This document shows positions 1 through 10,386 of a DNA stretch of 64,000 nt, piece by piece. The translations under genes and the position numbers were made by a program. The notes beneath the pieces are model-generated. The model did no database searches. It saw only the letters and a program-made list of their open reading frames with translations, and was not told the origin of the DNA. The stretch lies in assembly GCA_030068145.1 (NCBI GenBank), contig JAPJBO010000100.1, positions 186,001 through 250,000 on the forward strand, given 5' to 3'. Position 1 is the stretch's first letter, and the number at the start of each line of letters is the position of its first letter. Origin of the DNA: Diplonema papillatum. Its lineage: Eukaryota > Euglenozoa > Diplonemea > Diplonemida > Diplonemidae.

Positions 1-46
1 ATACTAGGTGTCTGGTGACCTTGGGTTTTGGGTTTTATGTTTCCAT

Positions 47-206
47 CTATGGGGGGGGGGGGGGTCGAATGATAACACCGGTGTCATTATTCGAGTTGTC
101 GAATAATAATAAAAGTTCCGGGTAGCCGAACAGTAGCAGGATCAAATAGCGGTAGTGTTTTAGACAACCAGACGTGTGTCAAATAACTGTCATTATTCGA
201 CACCCC
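47..206. mobile_element. MITE-like element with G-rich GTCGAATRATAACA ends (copy 1)
   Basis: A run of G followed by GTCGAATGATAACACC opens the element, and TGTCATTATTCGACACCCC closes it in inverted orientation. The interior matches, in reverse complement, the segment at 58952-59106 (shared pieces include GGGTAGC, CAGGATCAAA, ACCAGACGTGTG and CAAATAACTG). Two copies with matching inverted ends and no ORF indicate a small non-autonomous DNA transposon. Target duplications cannot be read because the flanks are G tracts. Confidence 0.6.
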
Positions 207-479
207 TTTACAAATGTACACTAAAGAAAACGAACTCAAAAAACGACGTCGCGGCGTGCAATCGGGCTTGGGCTGAACACAAGCCGGGTCATGGCGCTAG
301 CCCGCTCTAAGCTTTGCTTGGTGTGGTTGCAAGCCGGCCCGAGATCGATCCCTGCTATTCCTTTCTTCGTGCCCTTCAGTTGGCTTCGGCCGTGACCCAA
401 GCCACAGGACAGCGGCTATGCAGGTAGACCCGAAAAGCCTGACATGACCCCGCGCACTCCCATGCACGCTTGGCGGTAT

Positions 480-534
480 GATATATATAATAGTACTGAT
501 ATATTTTATATATATATATATATATATCAGTACT
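480..534. repeat. AT microsatellite within a hairpin
   Basis: An (AT)n tract is bounded by AGTACTGATATAT at 492 and its inverted counterpart ATATATCAGTACT ending at 534, so the stretch can fold into a hairpin. No gene is visible between the window start and 848. Confidence 0.7.
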
Positions 535-848
535 CAGCCAGGTGGAGATTGCTTCACAACTTGGAACCCAGGATTCCACCTCAAAAAAGTCGGAGAACAG
601 GTCGAGGAAAAGCTCCCCTCCCGACGGTAATTGTTTCGCTTCACCTGCTGGCGTTTCCTCCTCGGTTCTAGCTTCTATCACGAGTTGTGCAAACTTCGAT
701 CAACTCCGTGCCTTTGGCAGCTTGACAGGAAGTGCTGAGCAGGAAAGAGAAAAACGAGTGAGTTTCGCGCAAGAGGACATTTTTCCACCGCTACGGCACC
801 TGCTGGTGTCCTGTTCATACGATGACTGGGCGGATGCGTCTGTCCTCC

Positions 849-3800
849 CTACCAAATAGCGCTTTGGGATCGCATGTCAGAGCTTGTGCCACTGTTCGCA
901 AACTTGTTGACAGCCTCGGGCAGCGTGTTGAAGGAGCAAAATGGCAGATGGTCTTCTTTATTGGCCTGCATGCGGAAGGATGTTTCCATCTGTTGGTTGG
1001 GGGAGAGGGCTTGTTGTTAGTGACCCAGGTCCCTAGAAATGAGCCTCGTCGTCAGGATACAGAAGGTTTGTAAGTGATTTCTGGTTGGCTCTGCCACTGT
1101 TGCAGCCACAACGTAGGTCAATGCGTGTATTCCACATTGGTGGTCAGTGTAGAGAATGATGGCTAAACTGATAACAAGAACGTTGAAGTATGGCCAACGA
1201 TAAAACAGTGTCAACTCGGAGGTACTCTTGGGGCAGCCCACGCGATAACTACACTACTGTGTAGAAAGAGTGGTGGTGACACTCTTTCTGTGTTAAGTTC
1301 CCTCGTAGGAACCGTAGGCAGGCATACCATTTTCAGAATCTGCGGCTTGGTTCCGACGTAACACACACGCGCCTCGGGGTTGCCGCGGGTGAGGAAGGCG
1401 GCGCACTCGGAGAGGGCCGCCATCGCGGTGGTGTCCATTGAGGTGACCGGAGCCATGTCGAAGACGACGTGCGGCCGCGGCGCGTCCTTGCCGCGCGCGG
1501 CACGGTCCGCGGCGTTGACGGCGGCGAGCGCCGTTTTGAGGTGCGAGCACGCGCCTCCGTGCAGCATGCCTTTGATCTGCACAATCAGCAGCTGCTCCTC
1601 TGCAAGCACATCTGAGTGGGCTGCTGCGGGGACGTAGGTTTTGGCGTGCGTAGCGGGGTGGCGCAGGAACCCGAGAACTTGCAATTCCGGAGTCGATGTT
1701 TCGCGGAGAACGAGCAGGATCGAAACCGCGACCGACAGCAGCAGGCCGTGGGTGACCGAAAACAAGGTGCCGCAGAATGCGACGATCCACAGCAGCGCTT
1801 CTTTCGGGGCGATCACGCGGAGCCGCACGCAGTCGGACACTTTGATGAGCCCCCACACCGCGTGCACGACGATCGCGGAGAGGACGCCCTTCGGGAGGTA
1901 GTAGAACAAGGGGGTCAGCATCAGGAGTGTGATGGCGACCACGAGCGCAGCGACGATGGCCGCGTTCTGACTCTTCGCCCCGGTGCCACTCGCGACCGCC
2001 GAGCGGGAGAACGCACCGGCGACCGCATACGCGCTGAAGAACGAGCCGGCGACGTTCGCGGTTCCGAGGGCGACGAGCTCTTTGTTGGCTTCGACCTCGT
2101 AGCCGTGGTGGACGGCGAGCGTCTTGGCGACCGCGATGCTCTCCATGAACGAGATGAACGACACGAACACCGCGGGCTCCGCCACCGCTTTGACCGCCTC
2201 GAACGGGCCCTTGTTCGTGATGTCAAACACCGTCTTCCAACTCGTCAGCGACGGCAGCCCACTGGGCACCTCACCGATTATCTTGACCCCACGAGCATCC
2301 AGCCCGAAGGCATGCACCAACGCGGTCCCGAACACGACAATGAACAGCGGGCCCGCCGCCTTCAACGCCGGCACGTTTGGATGCCGGGCGCTGAGGTTCT
2401 TCATGAACCACAGCGCAGCGAGGAAGAAGACGCCAAGGCCGAGGGAGTAGAGGTGGACGCCGTCGTCTGCGAGCTTTTGGACTGTGTTCAGCGCGGTGTG
2501 CACGGTGGTGGCGCCGGAGGGCACCTGGATCCCGAAGATGTGCTGGGCCTGCGAGACGATGACCACGACCGAGGCGCCGGCCGTGAACCCCGATATAATG
2601 GGCAGCGTCGCGAAGTTGACCAGGCTGCCGAGCTTCAGCAGCCCGAACGCGATCTGCGCGAGGCCTGCCAACAGGGCGATCAGGGTCCCGGCGGCTGCCT
2701 TCGAGGCCACGTCCACGTTCGCGCTGCCGATGGCCTTCGCCGTCAGGATGGAGACCATCGAAACCGGCCCGACGTGCAAGTGCCTGCTGTCGCCGATCAA
2801 AGCATAAACAAGCGGGGGAACCAGCGCGGTGTAGAGCCCGTACACTGGCAGAAGGTCGGCCTGTTCAAGGTGGATGGTGCATGCGTTTGCGATTCACCCC
2901 TTGCGACCAAGGGTTACAGCTAACGGGGGTTCCTTGCGTTTTCTTGCGATTACCCTTGCGGCAAACGGTTACAGCTAAGGGTTTTCCAGCATTTTCTTGC
3001 GATGAGGTACCAGGGAAGCCTGCTACACGGGAGCCAAGCTTCACGTGTTCGGCGGTACCGCAGAGCCACGGGCCTACGGGTCAAGTGGCTACCGATTTCC
3101 CGCTCGCGCTGAACACAAGCTCGTCGAGACGGTCAGCCGCAGGGCAGAGCAGACGGGGTTGTGGCACTGTGCTGCCTCCGACTCAAGCTTTGCAAGCTGT
3201 GGTTGACCGTCACGTCCTGGACCAGGAGCGGGCGGCCTTTTTCTTTTTTCTTTTTCTCTTCTTCTTTCTTCTTCTTGCGATTACCCCTTGCGACCAACGG
3301 TTACAGCTAAGGTTTTTGCTGGTGTTTTCTTGCGATTACCCCTTGCGGCAAACGGTTACAGCTGAAGTTTTTCTGGGGCGCAAAAAAGGTCCAGCTCTTT
3401 TTCGTAGTGTAAGACGGTCCTTCCCCATCCCCTGGAGCTGCAACGAATTGCATGCCGCTGAAACTTTACTTCAGTTTTTGGAGCCATAAAACTCTTTCCT
3501 CCACCCAGGTTTTCCACCCATGGCAACTCCGTCTGTAAGGGGTTTGGTTGTGCGCACGAGCGACTAACTGTTAGTTACCAACCCTAGTTAGTGACCAACA
3601 GCTGCGTTGGTAATGCATTGAAAAAAGAGATGCGTAGTTTTGTTTTATTCTTTTACTTGTTTGTTGTCGACAACATATTGTGGTTGAGGTGTCATTCAGA
3701 TGTAGATCTAAAGCCGCCCACGTCAAATTTTGTTAAGCATTGAGTTCTTTTAAGTACACGAACCACATGGATTAGCATGCACTGCCTTGAAAGTCAGGTT

Positions 3801-4315
3801 GTTAAGCAGCGGCTGCCAAAACTTGCCGTGACACCTATTTGATGCAAGGTAAAGGAGAAAGTTGGAAGTAATTGGGAACTTGATGTTTTGTTGAGACCCT
3901 CGCAGCGTAGAGAATAAGCGCATACTAGCATCGCATACGCCATGGCCTGCGGGATGACCATGACGCCAACGGTGAGGCCGGAGAGCAAGTCTTCCTTGTG
4001 CAGCTCCCGTCGGAAGACGGCGGGAACCCACCGTCGGTTCGCCCAGCCGTTGTCACCGGCTGGAGGTGCCACCGGCGACAGCAGCTCGGACGCATCGCCC
4101 ATCTCGACATCGGGGGACCGCGACATTGGTGACGCAGGCGCGCTTCTCCCTCCGCCAGACCCGGATGCCTCCGCGATCGAAGGCAGACGGTCCGCGGCGC
4201 CGGTGCCGGCCTGCTCAATATCAGGCTCTCCTGACGACAGTATTCGATTCGCCGGAATGATCCCCACCGCACCTGGATTGGAGGTTTCGCCCGGGTTTGT
4301 TTCTCTTTTTGACAA
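849..4315 (-). CDS. SulP family anion transporter with C-terminal STAS domain (3 exons)
   Basis: Multi-pass membrane anion (sulfate-type) transporter. Proposed exons on the minus strand are 4315-3926, 2860-1328 and 989-849, all joined in phase 0, giving about 687 residues. Exon 1 ends in the SulP signature 'SGLTVGVMVIPQAMAYAML' and exon 2 resumes with 'ADLLPVYGLYTALVPPLVYA', the usual continuation. Hydrophobic segments follow, then a STAS domain from about residue 548 ('EQLLIVQIKG'). Exon 3 supplies the STAS tail ('FNTLPEAVNKFANSG') and the TAG stop at 849-851. Both introns start GTATGC and end CAG. The 5' end is uncertain: the exon-1 frame is closed by TGA just before a TTG at 4315. Translation may begin at the in-frame ATG at 4126, or an upstream exon is missing. 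An alternative exon-3 acceptor lies 24 nt further in. Residues 1-95 are low complexity and probably cytosolic. The transported ion cannot be read from sequence. Confidence 0.88.
2880..3375. repeat. Tandem-like repeats in SulP intron 1
   Basis: Several copies of a unit containing TTGCGATTACCCCTTGCG, CAAACGGTTACAGCTAAGG and a T-rich spacer occur at about 2890-3000 and 3275-3375. They lie inside the 1065-bp first intron (2861-3925). A copy of another repeat (3006-3275) separates the two blocks. Confidence 0.6.
3006..3275 (+). repeat. Dispersed repeat, arm 1 of an inverted pair
   Basis: This ~270-bp block matches the reverse complement of 5663-5952. Shared pieces include GGTACCAGGGAAGCCTGCTA, CACGTGTTCGGCGGTACYGC and GGACCAGGAGCG, followed by a pyrimidine tract. 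It lies within SulP intron 1. A diverged relative is at about 20395-20540. Confidence 0.75.
3710..3845 (+). repeat. Dispersed repeat (copy also at 57362-57480)
   Basis: Shared stretches with 57362-57480 include AAGCATTGAGTTCTTTTAAG (one mismatch), ACCACATGGATTAGCA and AGCAGCGGCTGCCAAA. There is no coding potential. It lies in SulP intron 1. Confidence 0.7.
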
Positions 4316-5662
4316 TCAGTAGCATCAGTAGTTTGAACTTGTGGTGAGGGGAATCGGAGTTGCCAACCTCCTCGCGGTGGTCCCCGTCCACGTAGGTATA
4401 GTTTGAACTTGATATGCAGCAGCAATCTGCGACGATAGACTGCACAAACCGCTACCGACTACCTTTTTGCACGCGTCGTGTCATGCTTTCCGGTCGTCGC
4501 TTCTTGCCCCGCGTACTGTTTGTCTAAGGTGCGCGCTCCACGTCCGACGAGTCCGAGGAGGCACTAGATGACTCAGCGCACTTCCTATTAGCAATAGTAG
4601 TAATTGTTTCAGCTTAGTGTGGGTTTGATCAAAGTAACATTAAGGCAGCCCGTACAAAGACCAGCAACGCCGCGTGGGTGCGGGCTTTTGGTTTAGTAAT
4701 TGGTCGATTGTCGAATTGCCGAAGCAGCCGGAGACAGCAGGCGCGGGGGATGGGTTTGTTTGTGCACGTACGGTCGAAGGCAACGCGTGAAACACACTTG
4801 TACACGCACTGTGTTTCTATTCGCATTTACATCAGGGCACAGAGCGGATATGCAGCGAACGAGGTGAAAAACGGGCCAATGAAAAACGAAGGAAACGACG
4901 CTGCGTTGAACAGAACTTTAAGGTTTGCATCCGAACTCCGAAGATCGAAGAAAGAAAGAAAAAAAGAGAAACGAACGAATGAAGCGAGATAATGAAAGAG
5001 CCATGGCAGCAAAGAAGGAAGCTAATTTTCGGGGAAACTGCGCGACTGAAAAGCTATCATTGTGAGCCAGTCGACCCCGTTCCAACAGAGCCTAATAGAC
5101 CGTGATGCGACCAATAATTTCCTCGGGTACACCGGCGGTAGGTAGACCCTGATAGCTGAGGTTCGAACGCAAAGAATCTCAATCGAAAGTCTGCTTTTGC
5201 ACTCAGGCGACTACATTTTCGAACGCACAAGTCCTGTGCTTGCACTCACTCGCTTCTTCGCCTTCACGTGCCATCGCCTGCTCGGCAGCTTCCCGTTTCC
5301 TTGCTAGTCACCTTGACCGACAGACCACGGAAACAACGGCAAGTAAATTCGATGCAGCTCCGGGAGATGGGTGGGCTGACTCACTGACTGTGCAGGAGGG
5401 CAACTTGCATGCGTTGATTGACAACGGCGCATACCGCGTCGCGACGCCAGACTTCGAAGCCTAACGGGGCGCGAAGTGCCCTGGACCAACGAAAGGGGGG
5501 CAAGGGAGAAGATTTCTACGCCTGACATCCAGTCCAGAAGGCACCCTCCTGCCTCTTCCTGAGGACACGACAGCGGTTGGACAGAACATACGGGCTGCTC
5601 ACCAAGCGGCCGTGGCACACTCGCTTCACCTTCTGGTTTTGTTCTTGGAAGGCTCCGGTCAG
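4316..5662. other. Spacer upstream of the SulP gene, nothing recognised
   Basis: No ORF here looks coding. The sequence is of mixed composition with an A/G-rich stretch near 4940-4990. It should hold the SulP promoter and possibly a missing first exon, but I see no defined core element. Confidence 0.5.
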
Positions 5663-5952
5663 AGAAGAAGAAAAAAGAAAAACGCCGCTCCTGGTCCAGG
5701 AACGTGACGGTCAAGCACAGCTTGCAAAGCTTGAGTCGGAGGCAGCACAGTGCCACCATCCCGTCCACTCTGCCCTGCGGTTTACCGTCTCGACGAGCTT
5801 GTGTTCAGCGCGAGCGCCAAGCCCCAAGGTGCGCCAAGCCTTGATGCTTTAGTTTGGGAAATCGGTAGCCACTTGACCCGTAGGCCCGTGGCTCTGCAGT
5901 ACCGCCGAACACGTGAAGCTTGGCTCCCGTGTAGCAGGCTTTCCCTGGTACC
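5663..5952 (-). repeat. Dispersed repeat, arm 2 of an inverted pair
   Basis: Reverse-complement copy of 3006-3275, starting with an A/G-rich tract and GCTCCTGGTCCAGGAACGTG and ending CTTTCCCTGGTACC. The two arms bracket exon 1 of the SulP gene. Confidence 0.75.
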
Positions 5953-6130
5953 TAGGCTCCGGTCAGAGAAATCCTGACGACCCGGGGTTTTGCGCTCCCA
6001 AGTGAAAAGAAGTGTCGCAAAAAAAATGTATCGCCGAGAACGGGGCGGCATCCCCATGTCGCGACAAAAACCCCTCCCGTTTTCCGGCTTGCACCCCACA
6101 GGCTCCGCAACCGCGCCCCACCGTCGGAAA

Positions 6131-6795
6131 GTCCCGGGTTTGCCGTTGGAAGCGGCCGTACAGGCGAAGACGCAGTGTTCGCCTCTTTGCTTCTGCAGAG
6201 CTCCCATTGCTCGCTGCCCTCAGGATGGTGCTAGATGTTGTCGCTGCTGCAGAGAAGCTCCTCTCCGTTGTGTTTGGCCTTCACTCGACGGTCGTTCTCG
6301 GATCGTTTGCGCATCATGCTGGAGCATGACGCCTGCATGCCCGACACGCGTACGCCTGCGACCTCAGCCAGTGTGCGGTAATTTTCGTCTGCATAACCCC
6401 TTGGTTGCTGTCCGGTCTCTGCACTTGATCGATGCTGGTCCGCCGGACTGGTCCCGGGTTGCCGTTGGAAGCGGCCGTACAGGCGAAGACGCAGTGTTCG
6501 CCTCCTTGCTTCTGCAGAGCTCCCATTGCCTCGCTGCCCTCAGGATGGTGCTACATGTTGTCGCTGCTGCAGAGAAGCTCCTCTCTGGGGTCCTCCAGTC
6601 CGTTGTGTTCGGCCTTCACTCGACGGTCGTTCTCGGATCGTTTGCGCATCATGCTGGAGCATGACGCCTGCATGCCCGACACGCACGCCTGCGACCTCAG
6701 CCAGTGTGCGGTATTTCTCGTCTGCATAACCCCTTGGTTGCTGTCCGGTCTCTGCACTTGATCGATGCTGGTCCGCCGGACTGGTCCCGGGTTGC
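6131..6795. repeat. Two tandem ~320/333-bp units plus partial third
   Basis: GTCCCGGGTT recurs at 6131, 6451 and 6784. Each unit carries the same order of segments: GCCGTTGGAAGCGGCCGTAC, CAGCCAGTGTGCGGTA, TGCATAACCCCTTGGTTGCT and GATCGATGCTGGTCCGCCGG. ORFs here are not conserved between units. The array lies downstream of the small minus-strand gene at 6966, whose 3' part contains the similar string TCCCGGGTTGCCGT. Confidence 0.8.
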
Positions 6796-6965
6796 ACTCC
6801 ACAACCTTTTTTCGCGTCGGAATTTCGACGCGAAAACGAACCGGGTGAGGGCCTGCGAACAACACGGGGGCGCACTTTTTCACACAAAGCGGCAGCAGCG
6901 CACGCGCGGGCGTGGCGAAGGGTGTTCTCCGGCCGGAAAAAGGGGGCCTCGGTGACCCGGCCTGC

Positions 6966-7454
6966 CTACATGTTGTAGCTTCCCGCGACAGGCCGCCCGC
7001 GGCCCATTGGGAATCCCGGGTTGCCGTCGGTGGGGCCTTTGCACATCGAGACGCGGAGCATGACGCCGACGTTGTACCGCTCGCCCCTGCTCTTCGCGTC
7101 GCGGAAGAGCGCCCGGCGCTGGTCGGCCTTCTGGGACCAGTCGCTGTACGACGTCTTCCGCTGGTACCCCTGCTGCTGGATGGGCGGCTGCGCCGCGTTG
7201 GCTTCGCCCGCTGCGTTCGCCGCGGCCGCCGGCTCCCTCGTGTCGCGGTTGCCAAGCAGCTTTCCGAACAGCCCCTGCAGCTCTCCGATGCTGGTGTCGG
7301 GCTCCACAGAGCTGTACGTCACAGACCGCGCGGCGTCATTGTACCCCAAGATCTCCTCTGGCGTGAACTGCACGTGGTCCGTCGACTCGCACGCGGTCGT
7401 CAGCGCCTTCCATACCAGCGCCGCTTGCCCAAGGTCCGTGGTGCTAATCCCCAT
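6966..7454 (-). CDS. Small protein of unknown function (162 aa)
   Basis: I do not recognise this gene. The ORF runs from ATG at 7454 to TAG at 6966 without introns and has the strong G/C third-position bias of the other host genes. The N-terminal ~75 residues are mixed polar and hydrophobic and look folded ('IGELQGLFGKLLGN'). An Ala/Gln-rich linker follows at about 75-95, then a basic C-terminal part ('QRKTSYSDWSQKADQRRALF') ending in a Gly/Arg/Pro-rich tail. No signal peptide or membrane segment is visible. A pyrimidine-rich stretch and a G tract (7610-7623) lie upstream. Orientation and codon bias agree with its neighbours, so I think it is real, but an unseen upstream exon is possible. Confidence 0.6.
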   Translation of the reverse strand: MGISTTDLGQAALVWKALTTACESTDHVQFTPEEILGYNDAARSVTYSSVEPDTSIGELQGLFGKLLGNRDTREPAAAANAAGEANAAQPPIQQQGYQRKTSYSDWSQKADQRRALFRDAKSRGERYNVGVMLRVSMCKGPTDGNPGFPMGRGRPVAGSYNM

Positions 7455-8568
7455 CGCTCGTTTCGGTCGCCCCCTGTTGTCTCGCCAGTCGCCTCGATCC
7501 TTCGCTGTTGTTTTTTTCGCGTTGTTTTCGTCGTTCGGGTGGCAGCTCGCTCCGCGGGTGTCGTCTCGTCGTCTATATTTTGCTGCTTCTTTCTATTTTC
7601 CCCATTGACCTGGGGGGGGGGGGTGTGTTGTGTTGAACTGTGTTCTTTCTTTTCTACCGATTTACCGAGAGGTCGTCTCTTCAAATAGTCTCTTTAAATA
7701 ACTTCAGTTCATGCTGGCCGTCAGCAGCTTGCTGCATGCGCAAACTGGATACTAGCGGACTGTGCTCGACTGGACGCGCTGGTGTTACGCCACGGTTCGC
7801 TTGTCTTTCGCGTTGCGGGTTCTTTTGTTTTTTTTTTTTAGACTGAATGCTCGTATTGGTATGCGCGTCTTTTTTGCGGTAGTGGTGGTGCGCGTGCGTG
7901 TGTGAGCCTTCGTTGCCTGTTGACGACTAATTTAGAGCACGCTCGTTTCCTGCAGTGACTAGTCATGCCCTGGGTTCCTGCAACCGACATCGAGGTCACG
8001 TTTGTTAGGAATGTGGCCAGGGAACCCCACCAGCAGGGTTGGCAACCTTCCTAGTTGTTGTGCCAGGTTTGGACACCATTTTCCAGCTCCGTACCGGTCG
8101 GAACACCGCGTGCTGTTACCCAGCGGGCAACCACGATATGACATCGAGTCCAAAACCGACACGTTCTTGCAAGGGTTGTTGCTCCTTCCTCCTTGTCACC
8201 AAAACGTTGCACGTGGCCTCGGGTCCCCCGTTTTTTGTTAGACTGGCTGTTGTGGGGCGTGCCTTTTCGCATGGGCAGCATGCGGGACTGTGCACGACTA
8301 GAAGCGCGGAATGATACGCCACGTTTCCATTGGGGTTTCGCTTTGTTGTCACAGCACCTGCTTTGTAGGAAATACTTGAGGAGGCTGCCAGCTGCAAAGA
8401 TCAAAGAAGTTAACTTCTCATTGTGAGGCTCATCGACAATTTAACCTATGTTTTATGACGTACTCCCATTCTCCCAAACAGGTTCCTGCCAAATAGTTTT
8501 ACTTCCTTTAACTGGTTTGGCAGAGCATTGGGACGCGAGCCGTCAGGCGAGGCGGCCACGTACGAGAA

Positions 8569-8757
8569 TTACACCTGTTTGTGTCGATTGCGAAGCCTAC
8601 GAAGGCTTTGGTCGGATTTAGCTGACATCAAACTCCAGGTAAATGTGCTGTAGAAACACAGGTGAATCTGGGTGTGGCGGGCGTAAGCGTTCAACAAAAA
8701 AGACCCATTTTGTAGTTGTATTGTTTCTCCCCCACTAGCCTCCTTCGAAGTAAGCAC
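8569..8757 (-). repeat. Dispersed repeat family (also 54370-54500, 57065-57230)
   Basis: Read on the minus strand it shares TTTTTTGTTGAACGCTTACG, CCCAGATT and the GAGAAACAATACAACTACAA segment with 54370-54600 and 57065-57230. No coding potential. Confidence 0.6.
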
Positions 8758-8974
8758 AAGGCAGCCCCTTGAGTATTCCGGCTTTCAAAACGGTGTGCGA
8801 GGTCGAATCGTCTGCGGAGTGTGCCTTTTGGCATTGGTAGCTTGCCGCATACCTAAGACGGGACTACATCTTGATGGGAGTATGCGCGGCTAGGTTTCGC
8901 TTGTCTTCTCGCTTTGCGGGCTTGCTGTTCTCCCGCGATGTGCGCGACTTCCTTCTAACTGCGTGGTAAGTCGG

Positions 8975-9295
8975 TTTTCATGTTCGAGGCAAAATACTCG
9001 ACGTAGCTGCTTCGACTCCGAATGGAAGGGGGGAAATATAGAGGTAAGGGGCAAATACAATACAAACACAATCTGATTTGTTCTTCGCTTACACCACCGT
9101 GTGTTGTTTTCTCACTCAGGATCTTTTGACCTGTTGTGTTTGTGTGATTTGTCGTGTAGGGGTAGACCCGCATGACCTCACGTCCGTTCAACACGTGGTT
9201 CGGTAGTTACAGCACTTGGGATCCCTTCTGTTCTTTGTCGGGCAGCATCGTCGAGCATTTCCTTTCAAGCTGGCGCTTATGTAAAAAAAGCAAGA
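8975..9295 (+). repeat. ~300-bp dispersed repeat (copies at 16890-17200 and 57560-57828)
   Basis: The three copies share, in order, AAATACTCGACGTAGCTGCT, CCGAATGGAAGG, TCTGATTTGTTCTTCGC, GACCTCACGTCCGTTCAACA, GATCCCTTCTGTTCTT and GAGCATTTCCTTTCAAGCTG. They have the same orientation and no ORF. The family is probably a short retroposon or MITE; the ends are not sharply defined. Confidence 0.8.
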
Positions 9296-9539
9296 CGAAG
9301 GCTGAAAGACCGAAGGTTTTTTGTTGCTTGCAAGAGGAGCCGAGCGCGTGTTCGCCGTCCCCTGTAAAGGGGCGGAGGGCACACGCGTAGGCAGACCCAC
9401 TGTCCGATCGTACGACGGCACGCCGCGCGAACAGAAGTTCGGACAACGTGCTCAGAAATGAACGTTGCAGGGGGACACGCATTTCGACCAGGGTAAGCAA
9501 GTGCGACAGTCCGCGCACCGTCCTAGGAAAGTGCATGAG

Positions 9540-9735
9540 GGTTCGTAGAGAAGTACGGGCACGACAATGAGTACTGCCATCCTTTCGTTTCGTTGCACCT
9601 GAATCCCATGTTGTGCATGTGTTCGGTCCGCAACCGGACGGTCACAAGTATATCACCAGGAACAAGCGAAATCAGAATGAGAATCGGAATCAGAATTCGC
9701 TCCGCTTGCGCGTTTCCACGCCGAGATGCTGTAGT
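9540..9735 (+). repeat. ~200-bp dispersed repeat (copy at 62750-62945)
   Basis: Shares GTAGAGAAGTACGGGCACGA, CATGTTGT, TGTTCGGTCCGCAAC, CGGACGGTCACAAGT and CGCTTGCGCGTTTCC with 62750-62945. In the other copy a palindrome-rich transposon end begins immediately after GATGCTATA. The equivalent position here (GATGCTGTA at 9728) is uninterrupted. Confidence 0.75.
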
Positions 9736-10164
9736 CGGTTGTGTCTTCTTCACGACTGAAGCTGACCATACAGTCGAACCTCCAGCCCAGACAAGCGACT
9801 CGGTGCTCCGTTTCTTCCCCCCGGCTGTGTTTGCAGGAGCCGATGGCAAGAGTTTCAGCGTCCTGGACGCCTTCGCGGGGAAGCAAGAAGCAGTACATGT
9901 GCACAAGGTCTCTGCGGGAAGTGTGCAGCTGACCGCTGGAGCAGCAGAGCTCGCTTTTTACACCAGCATCGCTCCCTGCGGGAATACCGATCCCCAACCG
10001 GCCGCTTCGCATGCAAAGCCAGGAGCACGGAAAGATCGGATGACTGCATAGATATTGCCGAGGAATTCTGTGATGCGGCTTCGGGGGTCTGCGTCTGTCA
10101 GCCTGTTGTTCGCAAGATTCAGTTTCGCCGTGAAACTGTACTGTATCATCGCGAAAACCGTCCG

Positions 10165-10330
10165 GGGGATCAAGGCAGCCAAGGGAGCTGCTGCTTGGGA
10201 TATCGTACCGCCACTGCGGTCACGACTCTCTGCTTGATAAGCCAGAGCATCACGAGCGTGAACTCGTTCAGCAAAACAACCCCAGGGCGACGTTCTGAAC
10301 GTGTTCGCAAAATCGAACCCCGTCCGGGAT
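10165..10330 (-). pseudogene. Broken copy of the 3' end of the TPR-C2-EF-hand gene
   Basis: Repeats the last ~80 codons' worth of the gene at 10387 with a period of 160 bp: CATCACGAGCGTGAACTCGT occurs at 10249 and 10409. In the copy the reading 'LNEFTLVMLWLIKQ' corresponds to 'LNEFTLVMLRLIKQ' of the gene. It has no start and no upstream domains, so it is a tandem 3' fragment rather than a gene. Confidence 0.8.
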
Positions 10331-10386
10331 CAATCAAGGCAACCAAGGGAGCTGCGGGATATCGCACCGCTACTGCGGTCGCGGCT

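Noticed and set aside
20-45. GGGTTTTGGGTTTT near the window start as telomeric repeat
   Set aside because: Only two units, inside ordinary repeat-rich sequence.
1616-2923. 435-codon plus-strand frame
   Set aside because: Antisense of the SulP transporter exon.
9593-10051. 152-codon plus-strand frame, protein-like around 'VLRFFPPAVFAGADGKSFSV'
   Set aside because: Its first third is a dispersed repeat (copy at 62750), no domain is recognisable and it opposes all neighbours; kept only as a weak possibility.
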